Source: Ignavibacteria bacterium (lineage in GTDB: Bacteria > Bacteroidota > Ignavibacteria > Kapaibacteriales > UBA961). From it: a stretch of DNA of 53,648 nucleotides. Below, in pieces: positions 26,430 to 34,742 of this stretch. Where the stretch lies: positions 1-53,648 of the forward strand of contig VGWD01000014.1 of the NCBI GenBank assembly GCA_016873735.1, read 5' to 3'. The translations under genes were made by a program, and so were the position numbers. Positions within the stretch are counted from its first letter, which is position 1. Each line of letters begins with the position of its first letter. The notes beneath the pieces were generated by a model, which saw only the letters and a list, made by a program, of their open reading frames with translations, made no database searches and was not told the origin of the DNA.

Positions 26430-27524
26430 ATGACTCAAGTAATACTCAATAATATTGTCAAGGAATATGAATCAGGCATACAAATCATTGCCGATTTGTC
26501 ATTATCCGTTGAGCCGGGAGAGTTGCTTGTGCTTGTAGGCCCATCAGGTTGTGGTAAAAGCACTGTATTACGCATGATTGCAGGTCTGGAAGAAATCACT
26601 GATGGTGAATTGCTATTCGATGATCAAAAAGTAAATGATATGCCTGCAAAATCACGAGATATCGGCATGGTATTTCAGAATTATGCTTTATATCCTCATT
26701 TGACTGTCGCAGAGAATCTGGCTTTTCCTCTGACCCTTCGTAAAGTTCAAAAAAAAGAAATTCAAGATAAGGTCAATGAGGTTTCCACCCTGGTTGGACT
26801 TGAATCATTATTGGATCGTAAACCAAAACAGTTGTCAGGCGGACAAAGACAACGCGTTGCTCTCGGGAGAGCCATCATTCGAACGCCTCGCGTCTTTTTA
26901 TTCGATGAACCCTTGTCCAATCTCGATGCTCAATTACGCGTACATATGCGCGCTGAAATAGTCAAACTGCAAAAGCGACTGGGAATCACCGGCATATATG
27001 TCACTCATGATCAAGCTGAAGCGATGACAATGGGAGACCGCATCGCTGTCCTGAATAAAGGCACATTGATGCAAATAGGCAAGCCCAAAGAAATCTATGA
27101 ATCACCGGCAAATGGATTTGTGGCAGGTTTTCTTGGTAGTCCAACAATGAATTTTTTCAAAGGCACTATCATCATGGAGCAAGATCACATGATCTTTATT
27201 GAAGAACATGATGGTGCGCGTTTTACATTGCCATCAATGTTAATCTCAGGCAAATCAACTCTTCCCCAACATATCATCTTGGGTATCAGACCGGAACATT
27301 GCTCCCCACAGTCTTTACATGAGGAAGATCCTTTATGGGAGACAATGATTGAACAACAAGAATATCATGGTCATGAGATGATACTGCACATGATGTCCGG
27401 TGGAACCAGAAAATCAATGCGCATCCCCGTATCCGAGGACTATAAACCCGATATGCGAATACATATTCGATTGGATCACAAACATATTTGTCTCTTTGAT
27501 GCTGATACAGGATTGCGTATATGA
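26430..27524 (+). CDS. MalK/UgpC-type ABC transporter ATP-binding protein
   Basis: 364 aa from the ATG at 26430; the 24 codons upstream in frame lie within the MsbA-like gene and are not family sequence. The ATPase domain has Walker A GPSGCGKS, Q-loop VFQNYALYPHLTV, signature LSGGQRQR, Walker B VFLFDEPLSNLD and VTHDQAEAM. A C-terminal TOBE-type regulatory domain follows (LGIRPEHC near residue 290). This subfamily powers sugar and polyol importers (CUT1), and one ATPase may serve several permeases. No permease or binding protein is nearby, which fits a shared ATPase. Its stop overlaps the next gene by 4 bases. Confidence 0.9.
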   Translation: MTQVILNNIVKEYESGIQIIADLSLSVEPGELLVLVGPSGCGKSTVLRMIAGLEEITDGELLFDDQKVNDMPAKSRDIGMVFQNYALYPHLTVAENLAFPLTLRKVQKKEIQDKVNEVSTLVGLESLLDRKPKQLSGGQRQRVALGRAIIRTPRVFLFDEPLSNLDAQLRVHMRAEIVKLQKRLGITGIYVTHDQAEAMTMGDRIAVLNKGTLMQIGKPKEIYESPANGFVAGFLGSPTMNFFKGTIIMEQDHMIFIEEHDGARFTLPSMLISGKSTLPQHIILGIRPEHCSPQSLHEEDPLWETMIEQQEYHGHEMILHMMSGGTRKSMRIPVSEDYKPDMRIHIRLDHKHICLFDADTGLRI

Positions 27525-28417
27525 ATTTCGCACCACATGAATTCGATCGTGAATGGAGATATCAAGATCCATTGGCCACTGAACTTGTGTTCAATGAATA
27601 TGAGAAATTGCTGAATGTTCATGATGATAGAACATTGTTACCGCAATTGTTTACTCAACTGGCTCGTTGCAGAAGCCTATTGAGAGATAAGGATGGAAGC
27701 GAGGTTTATTTACAAACAGCTCATTCACTTATTGAATCACTGGATGCATCTCAGCAAATAGTCCCTCGCATTCGATATCACCTTGAAAAGGGCAGATTAT
27801 TGAATGCATTGAACATTGAAGATAGGGGTGCGGAAGATTTCTTGTCTGCATGGAATGATGCAATCACCAATCATTGTGATTTTTATGCCATTGATGCAGC
27901 CCATATGTTGGGAATTGTAAAAAATGGCGATGAATCTCTTGATTGGAATTTCAAAGCGATGAAACACGCTGAGCAATCTCAAGACATGAAAGCAAAAAGT
28001 TGGCTTGGTGCTCTATATAACAATATTGGTTGGACATTGCATGGTCTTCAACGCTATGATGAGGCACTGCAATGTTTCCTGAATGATGAAGTATGGTATC
28101 GGGAAAGACATCGTTATGAAGAAGCATTGATTGCTCATTGGTCAATGGCAAAAATGCTGCGACTTCTCGATAGACCCGATGAAGCACTAAGGGAATTGTA
28201 TGTGATTGCAGAAGAGAGAAAAGAGCGCAATCTTCCAAATGATGGATATCTTTCAGAGGAAATTGCTGAATGTTTATTGGCAAAAGGTCAAGTGGATCAT
28301 TCAGCTCCGTTTTTTGCTTCGGCTTATGAGATTCTATGCGAAGATGAGTGGCTCATGCAGCATGAACAAGCCAGAATGGAGCGGCTAAAACTATTGGGGA
28401 ATGTCAAGACGCCTTGA
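27521..28417 (+). CDS. TPR-like helical repeat protein, function unknown
   Basis: 298 aa, no signal peptide. The sequence is almost wholly helical, with TPR-like pairs such as LYNNIGWTLHGLQRYDEAL and HWSMAKMLRLLDRPDEAL. The repeats cover about 40-280. I recognise no enzyme motif, so it is likely a cytosolic protein-binding scaffold. It begins inside the stop codon of the MalK-type gene (ATGA) and ends overlapping the convergent OsmC gene by 14 bases. Confidence 0.7.
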   Translation: MNFAPHEFDREWRYQDPLATELVFNEYEKLLNVHDDRTLLPQLFTQLARCRSLLRDKDGSEVYLQTAHSLIESLDASQQIVPRIRYHLEKGRLLNALNIEDRGAEDFLSAWNDAITNHCDFYAIDAAHMLGIVKNGDESLDWNFKAMKHAEQSQDMKAKSWLGALYNNIGWTLHGLQRYDEALQCFLNDEVWYRERHRYEEALIAHWSMAKMLRLLDRPDEALRELYVIAEERKERNLPNDGYLSEEIAECLLAKGQVDHSAPFFASAYEILCEDEWLMQHEQARMERLKLLGNVKTP

Positions 28418-28814
28418 CTATGCATGTCCAACTAACTGCACAGCCTGCCTTTTGAAACATTGCCGAAGCACTACAATATGAATGTTGAGATAACTCAACT
28501 GATCGTTCTAGATCCTTGATTTCAGCATCAGGGCTGATGAGTGTATAGGTCAATCGCACTGCTGTGAAGATTTTTGGGTGACTCTCAGCTCTATCGGAAT
28601 CAACTTCAACATGCAAAGCGATGATGGTTTTTCTTTTTTTCTCCAATATGCTGATAATATCCATGATGGAACATGAAGCCATTGCTTGCAACATGATTTC
28701 CATGGGAGTACCATAGCATTTTTCCGCATGATGTGAGTCGAAATAGGTTGACATGCCTTCAGCATTCTTCCCTTCCAATAACATTCCACCTTTCCATTCA
28801 ACTTGTGCTTTCAT
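28404..28814 (-). CDS. OsmC/Ohr family protein
   Basis: 136 aa from the ATG at 28814, chosen because GAGG lies 6 bases upstream and the longer frame would run into metG. It carries the two redox cysteines of the family, C48 in MASCSIMDI and C114 in HSYCSAS. This family reduces organic hydroperoxides or has related thiol-dependent roles in the cytosol; which branch is not decided. It starts 7 bases after the metG stop, so it is probably the last gene of that transcript. Confidence 0.85.
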   Translation of the reverse strand: MKAQVEWKGGMLLEGKNAEGMSTYFDSHHAEKCYGTPMEIMLQAMASCSIMDIISILEKKRKTIIALHVEVDSDRAESHPKIFTAVRLTYTLISPDAEIKDLERSVELSQHSYCSASAMFQKAGCAVSWTCIVKAS

Positions 28815-28821
28815 CTTTTCC

Positions 28822-30990
28822 TCAACGTACTTCTGATCCAATAGCATCAATTTCGGGAATCACCAATCCAAGCGAACCATCTTCAGCATTTGCAGCTAAT
28901 AACATTCCTTGCGATTCCATGCCCATGAGTTTTGCAGGCTTCAAATTGGCAACAATGACAATTGTCTTTCCTATGAGTGCTTCAGGTGTATAATGCTTCG
29001 CTATTCCAGCAAGGATCTGTCTTTGTTCATTACCCAAATCTACTTTGAGCTTTACCAATTTTTCACTTTTGGGAACTGCTTCAGCTTCAATGATTTTTGC
29101 TGTGCGCAATTTTACTTTTTTGAAGTCTTCAATCGATATCAATTCTTCCTCCGGAAGTGATTCTTGTTCCATGGATACTATCTTTTCTTCTATCACTGCA
29201 TCTTCCAATTTTGAAAATAATATTGGTGGTTGCTGTATATATTGTCCTTCAGACAATACAGGTTGAGCGATCCATTGCCAAGCATTCAAGCCAATGGTAT
29301 TATGATCGCCAATATATGCTTCTTTACCGCAGGACTCCGCAATCTTTCTTGCAGAATGGGGTATGATTGGTGCAAATACGATTGACAATGCATGCAGCAC
29401 TTGAGAGCATATGAACATGGTCTTTTCACATTCATCGTGATGTGATTTGATTGATTTCCATGGCTCTGCATCATTGAAATATTTATTTGCAGAACGAGCT
29501 ATGTTCATTGTTTCCATCACTGCATCGCGCAATCTAAAGGAATGATAATGCTGTGCTGTGATAGTCATGCCCCAGTGAAGAGAGGCAAGCATCAAACAAT
29601 CATGATCATTGAATTGCTGTTTGAATTCAGACGGAATTGAAGCAATCATTTCATCTTTTGAAGACCATGCTTGTTGATCAAAAAAGTGCATGAGTTTTTT
29701 CCAATCTTCCGTAAGATGTTGATATGTTCCGGACAGTGTTGGAACCTTCGAATCAAAATTCTTTGTCAGGAATTGCGTGACCCGATTGATGAAATTCCCA
29801 GGAATTGCAGCAAGTTCATTATTGGTCTTCGCCTGAAAATCTTTCCAAGTGAAATCACTGTCTTTGGTTTCAGGAAGATTTGTTGCAAGTGCATAACGAA
29901 GGATATCCGCATTGCTTTCGCCCGGAAAATCCTGTTGATAGTCTCGAAGGAAAATTCCCCAATTGTTTGATTTGGAGAACTTCTTTCCTTCAAAATTCAG
30001 GAATTCATTTGCCGGAACATATTGCGGAAGAATCATGTCACCTTTGGACATGAGGAGCATAGGAAAAATCAATGTATGAAAAACGATATTGTCTTTGCCA
30101 AGGAAGGCGACATAATTTCTGTCTTCGCCTTTTGGTTCAGACCACCAATCCTTCCATGCATGTTCATCAAGGCCATTATTTTGAGCCCAATGCTTGGTAG
30201 CTGAGATATATCCCAATACTGCTTCGAACCACACATAAATAACTTTTCCATCAGCACCATCAACAGGAACTTGAATTCCCCATTTCATGTCGCGAGTTGC
30301 TGCCCTGTCATTCAGGCCTTGCTTTAGCCATGAACGACTTTGTTGCAAAACATTGTCCTTCCAATCCCCGGAATGAGATTCAATATAATCTTCCAATTGT
30401 CGCTGAAAATCTCCCATCTTGAAATACCAATGCTTTGTGGATTTCACGATCGGTGTTTTTCCGCTGATGACACTCTTCGGAGAAATCAATGCGGTTTGTT
30501 CATAGGTGGCTCCACAACTGTCACATTGATCACCACGGGCACCGTCTTTCTTGCAATTCGGACATATTCCCTCCACATATCTATCGGGAAGAAACATATT
30601 AGCAGACTCATCAAAAAATTGTGGCTCTTCTTTTTCAATGAGCAATCCTTTTTTCAACCAATCTTTGAAAAATTCTTTGGCTGTTTCATGATGTGTTGGA
30701 AGAGAAGTGCGAGAGTAAATGTCGAAACTCATCCCAAAACCGGCAAATGCCTGTTCATTCATGGGATGATATTTGTCGATGATTCCTTGAGGGGTGGTCT
30801 TCTCTTTTTCCGCACTGATGGTTATTGCAACGCCATGTTCATCGGATCCACAGACAAATAACACTTCCCTTCCGGTGAGACGGAGAAATCTAGCATACAT
30901 GTCAGCAGGTAGATATGCACCTGCCAAATGTCCGAGATGGATATAACTGTTTACATACGGCAATGCCGCGGTGATGAGTGTTTTTGCCAT
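28822..30990 (-). CDS. metG: Methionyl-tRNA synthetase with C-terminal tRNA-binding domain
   Basis: 722 aa. Class I signature HLGH (in YVNSYIHLGHLAGA) and KFSKS (EGKKFSKSNNWG); a zinc knuckle CPNCKKDGARGDQCDSC; and the anticodon-binding helical domain (about 400-560). The last 105 residues are an EMAP II/tRBD-type tRNA-binding domain (RTAKIIEAEAVPKSEKL, KLMGMESQGMLLAA) fused in frame. It charges tRNA-Met and is essential. The start ATG at 30990 follows a 121-base gap in which I see no clear promoter. Confidence 0.97.
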   Translation of the reverse strand: MAKTLITAALPYVNSYIHLGHLAGAYLPADMYARFLRLTGREVLFVCGSDEHGVAITISAEKEKTTPQGIIDKYHPMNEQAFAGFGMSFDIYSRTSLPTHHETAKEFFKDWLKKGLLIEKEEPQFFDESANMFLPDRYVEGICPNCKKDGARGDQCDSCGATYEQTALISPKSVISGKTPIVKSTKHWYFKMGDFQRQLEDYIESHSGDWKDNVLQQSRSWLKQGLNDRAATRDMKWGIQVPVDGADGKVIYVWFEAVLGYISATKHWAQNNGLDEHAWKDWWSEPKGEDRNYVAFLGKDNIVFHTLIFPMLLMSKGDMILPQYVPANEFLNFEGKKFSKSNNWGIFLRDYQQDFPGESNADILRYALATNLPETKDSDFTWKDFQAKTNNELAAIPGNFINRVTQFLTKNFDSKVPTLSGTYQHLTEDWKKLMHFFDQQAWSSKDEMIASIPSEFKQQFNDHDCLMLASLHWGMTITAQHYHSFRLRDAVMETMNIARSANKYFNDAEPWKSIKSHHDECEKTMFICSQVLHALSIVFAPIIPHSARKIAESCGKEAYIGDHNTIGLNAWQWIAQPVLSEGQYIQQPPILFSKLEDAVIEEKIVSMEQESLPEEELISIEDFKKVKLRTAKIIEAEAVPKSEKLVKLKVDLGNEQRQILAGIAKHYTPEALIGKTIVIVANLKPAKLMGMESQGMLLAANAEDGSLGLVIPEIDAIGSEVR

Positions 30991-31111
30991 GAAATGTCTC
31001 TACATTAATCGGATGCAATTTACTCATTTTCAGGGAGTAGATGGCAATCACACAATGTACACACTCATTGATCTCGATGTGAATGTTGATCAACCTTTGA
31101 AGAAATGAATA

Positions 31112-32614
31112 TCACTCATACACTTCATCCCATGAACATGGTTTGAACTGATATTCCACTCTTCGATTTCTTTGCCTGCCCTCCGGGGTGGAATTCGAAG
31201 TGAGTGGATACCACTCACCCCTCCCTACTGTGCTTATACGCCACTCTTCAATTCCTGCATCAATCAATATCTCCTTGATCGATTCTGCTCTGCATTCAGA
31301 AAGCCTGAGATTATCTTCATCTTTCCCTATGCTGTCAGTATGTGTAATGATGGTGATGCATGTATCCGGAAAGTTCATCAAGAACTTAATGATTTCATCA
31401 ACCTTGGGGGGACAATCATTATAGGGTTGACATTCATTATATGGATATTCACATCCCTCAATAATGAATGTAGGTGGCATGACAGGCGGATCTACCGGTG
31501 GCGTGACAGGGGGTGCTACCGGTGGCGTGACAGGGGGTGCTACCGGTGGTGTGTCAGGTTGCGCTACCGGTGGTGTGACAGGTACCGTTCCCGGTTTACA
31601 ATCAGGACATTTTGGACATACCGTGCAATGAATGCAGGTAATTCCCTGGCAAAAAATACAGATCACATGAACACAATCATGAGGACAAAATCCGCAATCA
31701 TGACTTCCAACCTCGAGTTCTGTATGAATGATTTCAACTGTGTCAGTTTTATGATGAACATGCAATCCATCAGGTATTTCCGATATACCATCATGATCAG
31801 GTTCTGCACCATCGGATTGATATCTTAGCAAAAGATTTCCGCCATTGAATCTTCCTGATTGAGTATTGACTGTTGAAGCGTCATTGAGGAAGCCAAGTGA
31901 AATTGCACCAAAAGAAAATTCTATACCCAATCTTGCTTCACGCAATACGGGATTTACCATAAATGAGGTAGTGAATACATTGTTTCTAGCCCCTGCACAA
32001 AGACCGAATTCCATTGAATGATGCTCTCCACCAAACAAGGTGGAATCAGATGTGAATTGTAATTTTCCCAGTACGGAAAGCCAATCAAACACTGAATAGA
32101 CCAATGAAAAACTATATAACAAATCTGCAGAATTCACAGAATTGAAATTTGTCATTCCGGCAGATATGAGTAGATCATCAATGGGTTTATGAATCAAGGA
32201 TCCATTGAATCGAATGACGCTCGTTCCAAAGTCGGAATAGCGCAAAGAGGCACCAAGCCATGTATTGTTTTCGATGATGGGGAATCCATATCCACCATAG
32301 AAACTAAAAGGGGTATATGGATTGGAGGGCAATTGAGTGTTTTTTTGCGAGGTGATTCCCAATCCGATCCCATCTTGTGAATAGAACCCTCCGACTTGTC
32401 CATTATATTCAAAGTTCCGAGTATAAGGAAGCACAAGCACCAAATCGGAGTCGGGAACAAGTCCCAATAAAGCAGGATTCCAACCAACCGAAGTTGCATC
32501 ATTGAACAATGTGAGAGGTCGATTGGTAAAGCGCTCCGGTATGAATGAACCCTGCCCAAAAACCGAATGTGAAATACCCAATACAAATAAAAGAAGTAGC
32601 ACTGGTTTCTTCAT
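31112..32614 (-). CDS. OmpA-family outer membrane protein with Cys-array and proline-repeat linker
   Basis: 500 aa. Signal peptide 1-20; a PorV/PorP-like beta-barrel region (about 25-266, opening FTNRPLTLFNDATSVGWNPALLG); a linker; and an OmpA C-terminal peptidoglycan-binding domain (about 385-490; THTDSIG, NLRLSECRAESI, RRVEY). The linker holds ten cysteines between 307 and 339 (C307, 310, 314, 319, 322, 327, 330, 333, 336, 339) and then a PPVT/PPVA proline repeat (345-381). Probably anchors the outer membrane to peptidoglycan; the cysteines suggest disulfide or metal chemistry. Paralogue of the gene at 32738, sharing barrel and OmpA domains but not the linker. Four extra cysteines (388, 395, 401, 419) lie near or in the OmpA domain. 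Confidence 0.85.
   Translation of the reverse strand: MKKPVLLLLFVLGISHSVFGQGSFIPERFTNRPLTLFNDATSVGWNPALLGLVPDSDLVLVLPYTRNFEYNGQVGGFYSQDGIGLGITSQKNTQLPSNPYTPFSFYGGYGFPIIENNTWLGASLRYSDFGTSVIRFNGSLIHKPIDDLLISAGMTNFNSVNSADLLYSFSLVYSVFDWLSVLGKLQFTSDSTLFGGEHHSMEFGLCAGARNNVFTTSFMVNPVLREARLGIEFSFGAISLGFLNDASTVNTQSGRFNGGNLLLRYQSDGAEPDHDGISEIPDGLHVHHKTDTVEIIHTELEVGSHDCGFCPHDCVHVICIFCQGITCIHCTVCPKCPDCKPGTVPVTPPVAQPDTPPVAPPVTPPVAPPVTPPVDPPVMPPTFIIEGCEYPYNECQPYNDCPPKVDEIIKFLMNFPDTCITIITHTDSIGKDEDNLRLSECRAESIKEILIDAGIEEWRISTVGRGEWYPLTSNSTPEGRQRNRRVEYQFKPCSWDEVYE
31488..31583. repeat. 24-bp tandem repeat encoding the PPVTPPVA linker
   Basis: Four consecutive 24-base units (31488-31511, 31512-31535, 31536-31559, 31560-31583) share the core CTACCGGTGG. 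Units 1 and 2 differ by only a few bases near the start; units 3 and 4 have drifted. The reading frame keeps an 8-residue period. Such repeats can change copy number by slippage. Confidence 0.85.
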
Positions 32615-32737
32615 ACACCGCCCGGATTTACCAAAGAAATATCACTGAATATTAACAAGATAAACGCTTGATGTGAATATTAATTCAATCAATCGTTTTT
32701 CTTAAACATGTGTTCATGAGATCTATGATTGGCCCAC

Positions 32738-34636
32738 TCAGCAACCAATTTGTGTAAACTCCACCCTTCTGTTTTGCTCCCTGCCCGCAGGCGTATCATT
32801 ACTTGAAACCGGTAATTCTTCACCAAAACCTTGTGCTGACAATCGAATTGGATCTATACCCTTATCAACCAAAAAATCCATGACTGATTGAGCTCTTTTT
32901 TGAGAGAGATTCAAATTATAATCATTCGTTCCATCACTGTCTGTATGTGCATTCAAGCGGACACAGACATTCGGATTTTTATCCAAATAGGAATAAAGTA
33001 CATCAAGTTCTTCCTTGCTTTCTTCTTTTACATCCCATTTGTCATAATCGAAAAATACTTTGCGAAGCTTATATGTTTTTCCGGTCGATTGATTGCCACC
33101 TTTGCTAGAATTTGAACTACTTGCCAAGTTATCAGACAATGGTTCTTCTGCTTCTTCAAATGGAGGATCTTCATCGGTTTCTTCCGGCATCGATTTTTTA
33201 GGAGTTGGCTGTTCAGTTTCTTCATCATCAAGCCATGAATCTTCATCTTCCGTTTCTGACTCTTTTGGCGCAGGTGCAGGTGCCTCTTGGGGTTTTACTT
33301 TTTGTGCACCTGTCGAGGTTGATTCAGGAGTTGAAGTATCAGGATTCTCAGCCTGTTTCTGCATGACTTTATTCTGCTGATTCAATACGCCGCCATCATA
33401 ATTCATTACTTCGTGGCACGGAATTTTGCAACCACAATATCGACAGCCTACGGGGTGATTATGCCCACCATCATTCATTGGATGTTTATCGAAATCCTGT
33501 CCGTGACCATCATGACCTTTACCTTCATGTGTTTCGGGTTTACAATTTGGGCAAGCACCATGTCCATCATGCTTGTGGCGTGGGCCACCAGGGATGATTA
33601 CATCACCACCGTGTCTAGGTGTGATATGTCCGCCGGGCTTTCCATATGGACATGTCAGGCCATTGCATGTGCTGCGTGAGCACGCTCTACCCGGACAGTC
33701 AACTTTAATGCAACGATAAGCAGGGCAGCGAGCATCTCCACAACGTTCACCTTCGCAACCACGAACGCCACATGCTTGTGTTCTACATATTGGTCGTGGA
33801 TAGCGATAGTGATCATATGCAAATACATCATCATGATTGACTCGCAGCAGGATATTGCCACCGGTGAATCTTCCGCCTGAATTGTTTAGTGTAGATCCAT
33901 CATTGAGTAGTCCGAGAGAGAATACATCGAATGCAACTTCGAGTCCGAAACGTGCTTCACGAGCAACCGGATTGACGGAGAATGATGTTATGATTCTTCT
34001 ACGATTGATCGCTGCACTGATTCCGAATTCCGAAGAATGATTTTCTTCAAAATGTAATGGTGCATCTGCACAATAGCGCAATCTACCATACATTGAAAGC
34101 CAATCCCAGGGTGTATAGGTAGTTGACAATTCATAGACAATGTCTTTTGTGTTCACTGAATTCAAATTGGAAATGCCTGCAGAAAGATAAAGTCTGTTAT
34201 AAGGATTATAAATCACGGATCCGCTATAACGAACAGTTCTACCACCAAATTCTGAATATCTGAATGAAGCGCCTGTCCACACATTATAACCGGGAACTTT
34301 GATACCCAAACCACCATAGAAACTCCATGGTACAAATGAGAATTCAGGCATACGTTCATTTCTCATGGATGTATATCCCAAACCAATTCCCTGGGAAGAA
34401 AAGAAGCCACCAACCAAACGAGTTGATTGCCATGTTCTATCATATGGAATAACGAGCACAACATCGGTTTCACCATTCATTCCGAGCAAAGCGGGATTCC
34501 AACCAACTGATGTTGCATCATTCATTAATGTGAGAGGACGATTGGTAAATCTATCCGGAGTGAATTGTCCACGTAATTCACTGCTAAACCCCAAAACGAC
34601 GAGCAATAAAGCAAAGAAGTAAGAAAATGTTTTCAT
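32738..34636 (-). CDS. OmpA-family outer membrane protein with period-5 Cys array and His-rich linker
   Basis: 632 aa. Signal peptide 1-23; PorV-like barrel region (about 25-266, opening FTNRPLTLMNDATSVGWNPALLG); linker 270-520; OmpA domain 522-632 (VFFDYDKWDV, NAHTDSDGTNDY, NLSQKRAQSV, NRRVEF). The linker is extraordinary. Ten cysteines sit at exactly every fifth residue from 284 to 329, eight of the nine four-residue spacers hold Arg or Lys, then a His/Gly-rich stretch (337-394) with ACPNC (361-365), then GCRYCGCKIPCHE (397-409), then an acidic Ser/Glu/Asp tract (458-500). It is the tandem paralogue of the 31112 gene. Likely an envelope-anchoring protein with a metal-binding or disulfide-rich linker; function inferred only. 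Confidence 0.88.
   Translation of the reverse strand: MKTFSYFFALLLVVLGFSSELRGQFTPDRFTNRPLTLMNDATSVGWNPALLGMNGETDVVLVIPYDRTWQSTRLVGGFFSSQGIGLGYTSMRNERMPEFSFVPWSFYGGLGIKVPGYNVWTGASFRYSEFGGRTVRYSGSVIYNPYNRLYLSAGISNLNSVNTKDIVYELSTTYTPWDWLSMYGRLRYCADAPLHFEENHSSEFGISAAINRRRIITSFSVNPVAREARFGLEVAFDVFSLGLLNDGSTLNNSGGRFTGGNILLRVNHDDVFAYDHYRYPRPICRTQACGVRGCEGERCGDARCPAYRCIKVDCPGRACSRSTCNGLTCPYGKPGGHITPRHGGDVIIPGGPRHKHDGHGACPNCKPETHEGKGHDGHGQDFDKHPMNDGGHNHPVGCRYCGCKIPCHEVMNYDGGVLNQQNKVMQKQAENPDTSTPESTSTGAQKVKPQEAPAPAPKESETEDEDSWLDDEETEQPTPKKSMPEETDEDPPFEEAEEPLSDNLASSSNSSKGGNQSTGKTYKLRKVFFDYDKWDVKEESKEELDVLYSYLDKNPNVCVRLNAHTDSDGTNDYNLNLSQKRAQSVMDFLVDKGIDPIRLSAQGFGEELPVSSNDTPAGREQNRRVEFTQIGC
33413..33811 (-). 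other. Cys/His-rich linker segment of the OmpA-family protein
   Basis: Codes for residues 276-408: 16 cysteines and 13 histidines in 133 residues. The period-5 cysteine array is at 33650-33787. No CxxCH haem motif occurs; the closest, CKIPCH, has three residues between the cysteines. I know no domain with this spacing. Confidence 0.85.
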
Positions 34637-34696
34637 GAGTCATACCTGATTAAAAATGTCTTTTGTTTAGATAAAGCAATCGCCTTGCCAAACTAT

Positions 34697-34717
34697 GAAA
34701 AGTGGGCATAACTTTTC
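34697..34717. terminator. Weak hairpin downstream of the S41 protease gene
   Basis: A 7-bp stem (GAAAAGT at 34697-34703 with ACTTTTC at 34711-34717) and a 7-base loop, without a good T-run. It may slow or end transcription between the protease and the OmpA-family gene. Confidence 0.3.
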
Positions 34718-34742
34718 TGCAAAACATCGCATTTCTGTTGAA

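Noticed and set aside
33413-33450. A haem-binding motif in the Cys/His-rich linker (CKIPCH).
   Set aside because: The spacing is CxxxCH, not the usual CxxCH, and there is no other haem motif in the region.
33650-33787. The Cys array as a pentapeptide-repeat beta-helix.
   Set aside because: Residues two after each Cys (T, V, G, D, A, K, G, R, G) are not the hydrophobic core pattern needed.
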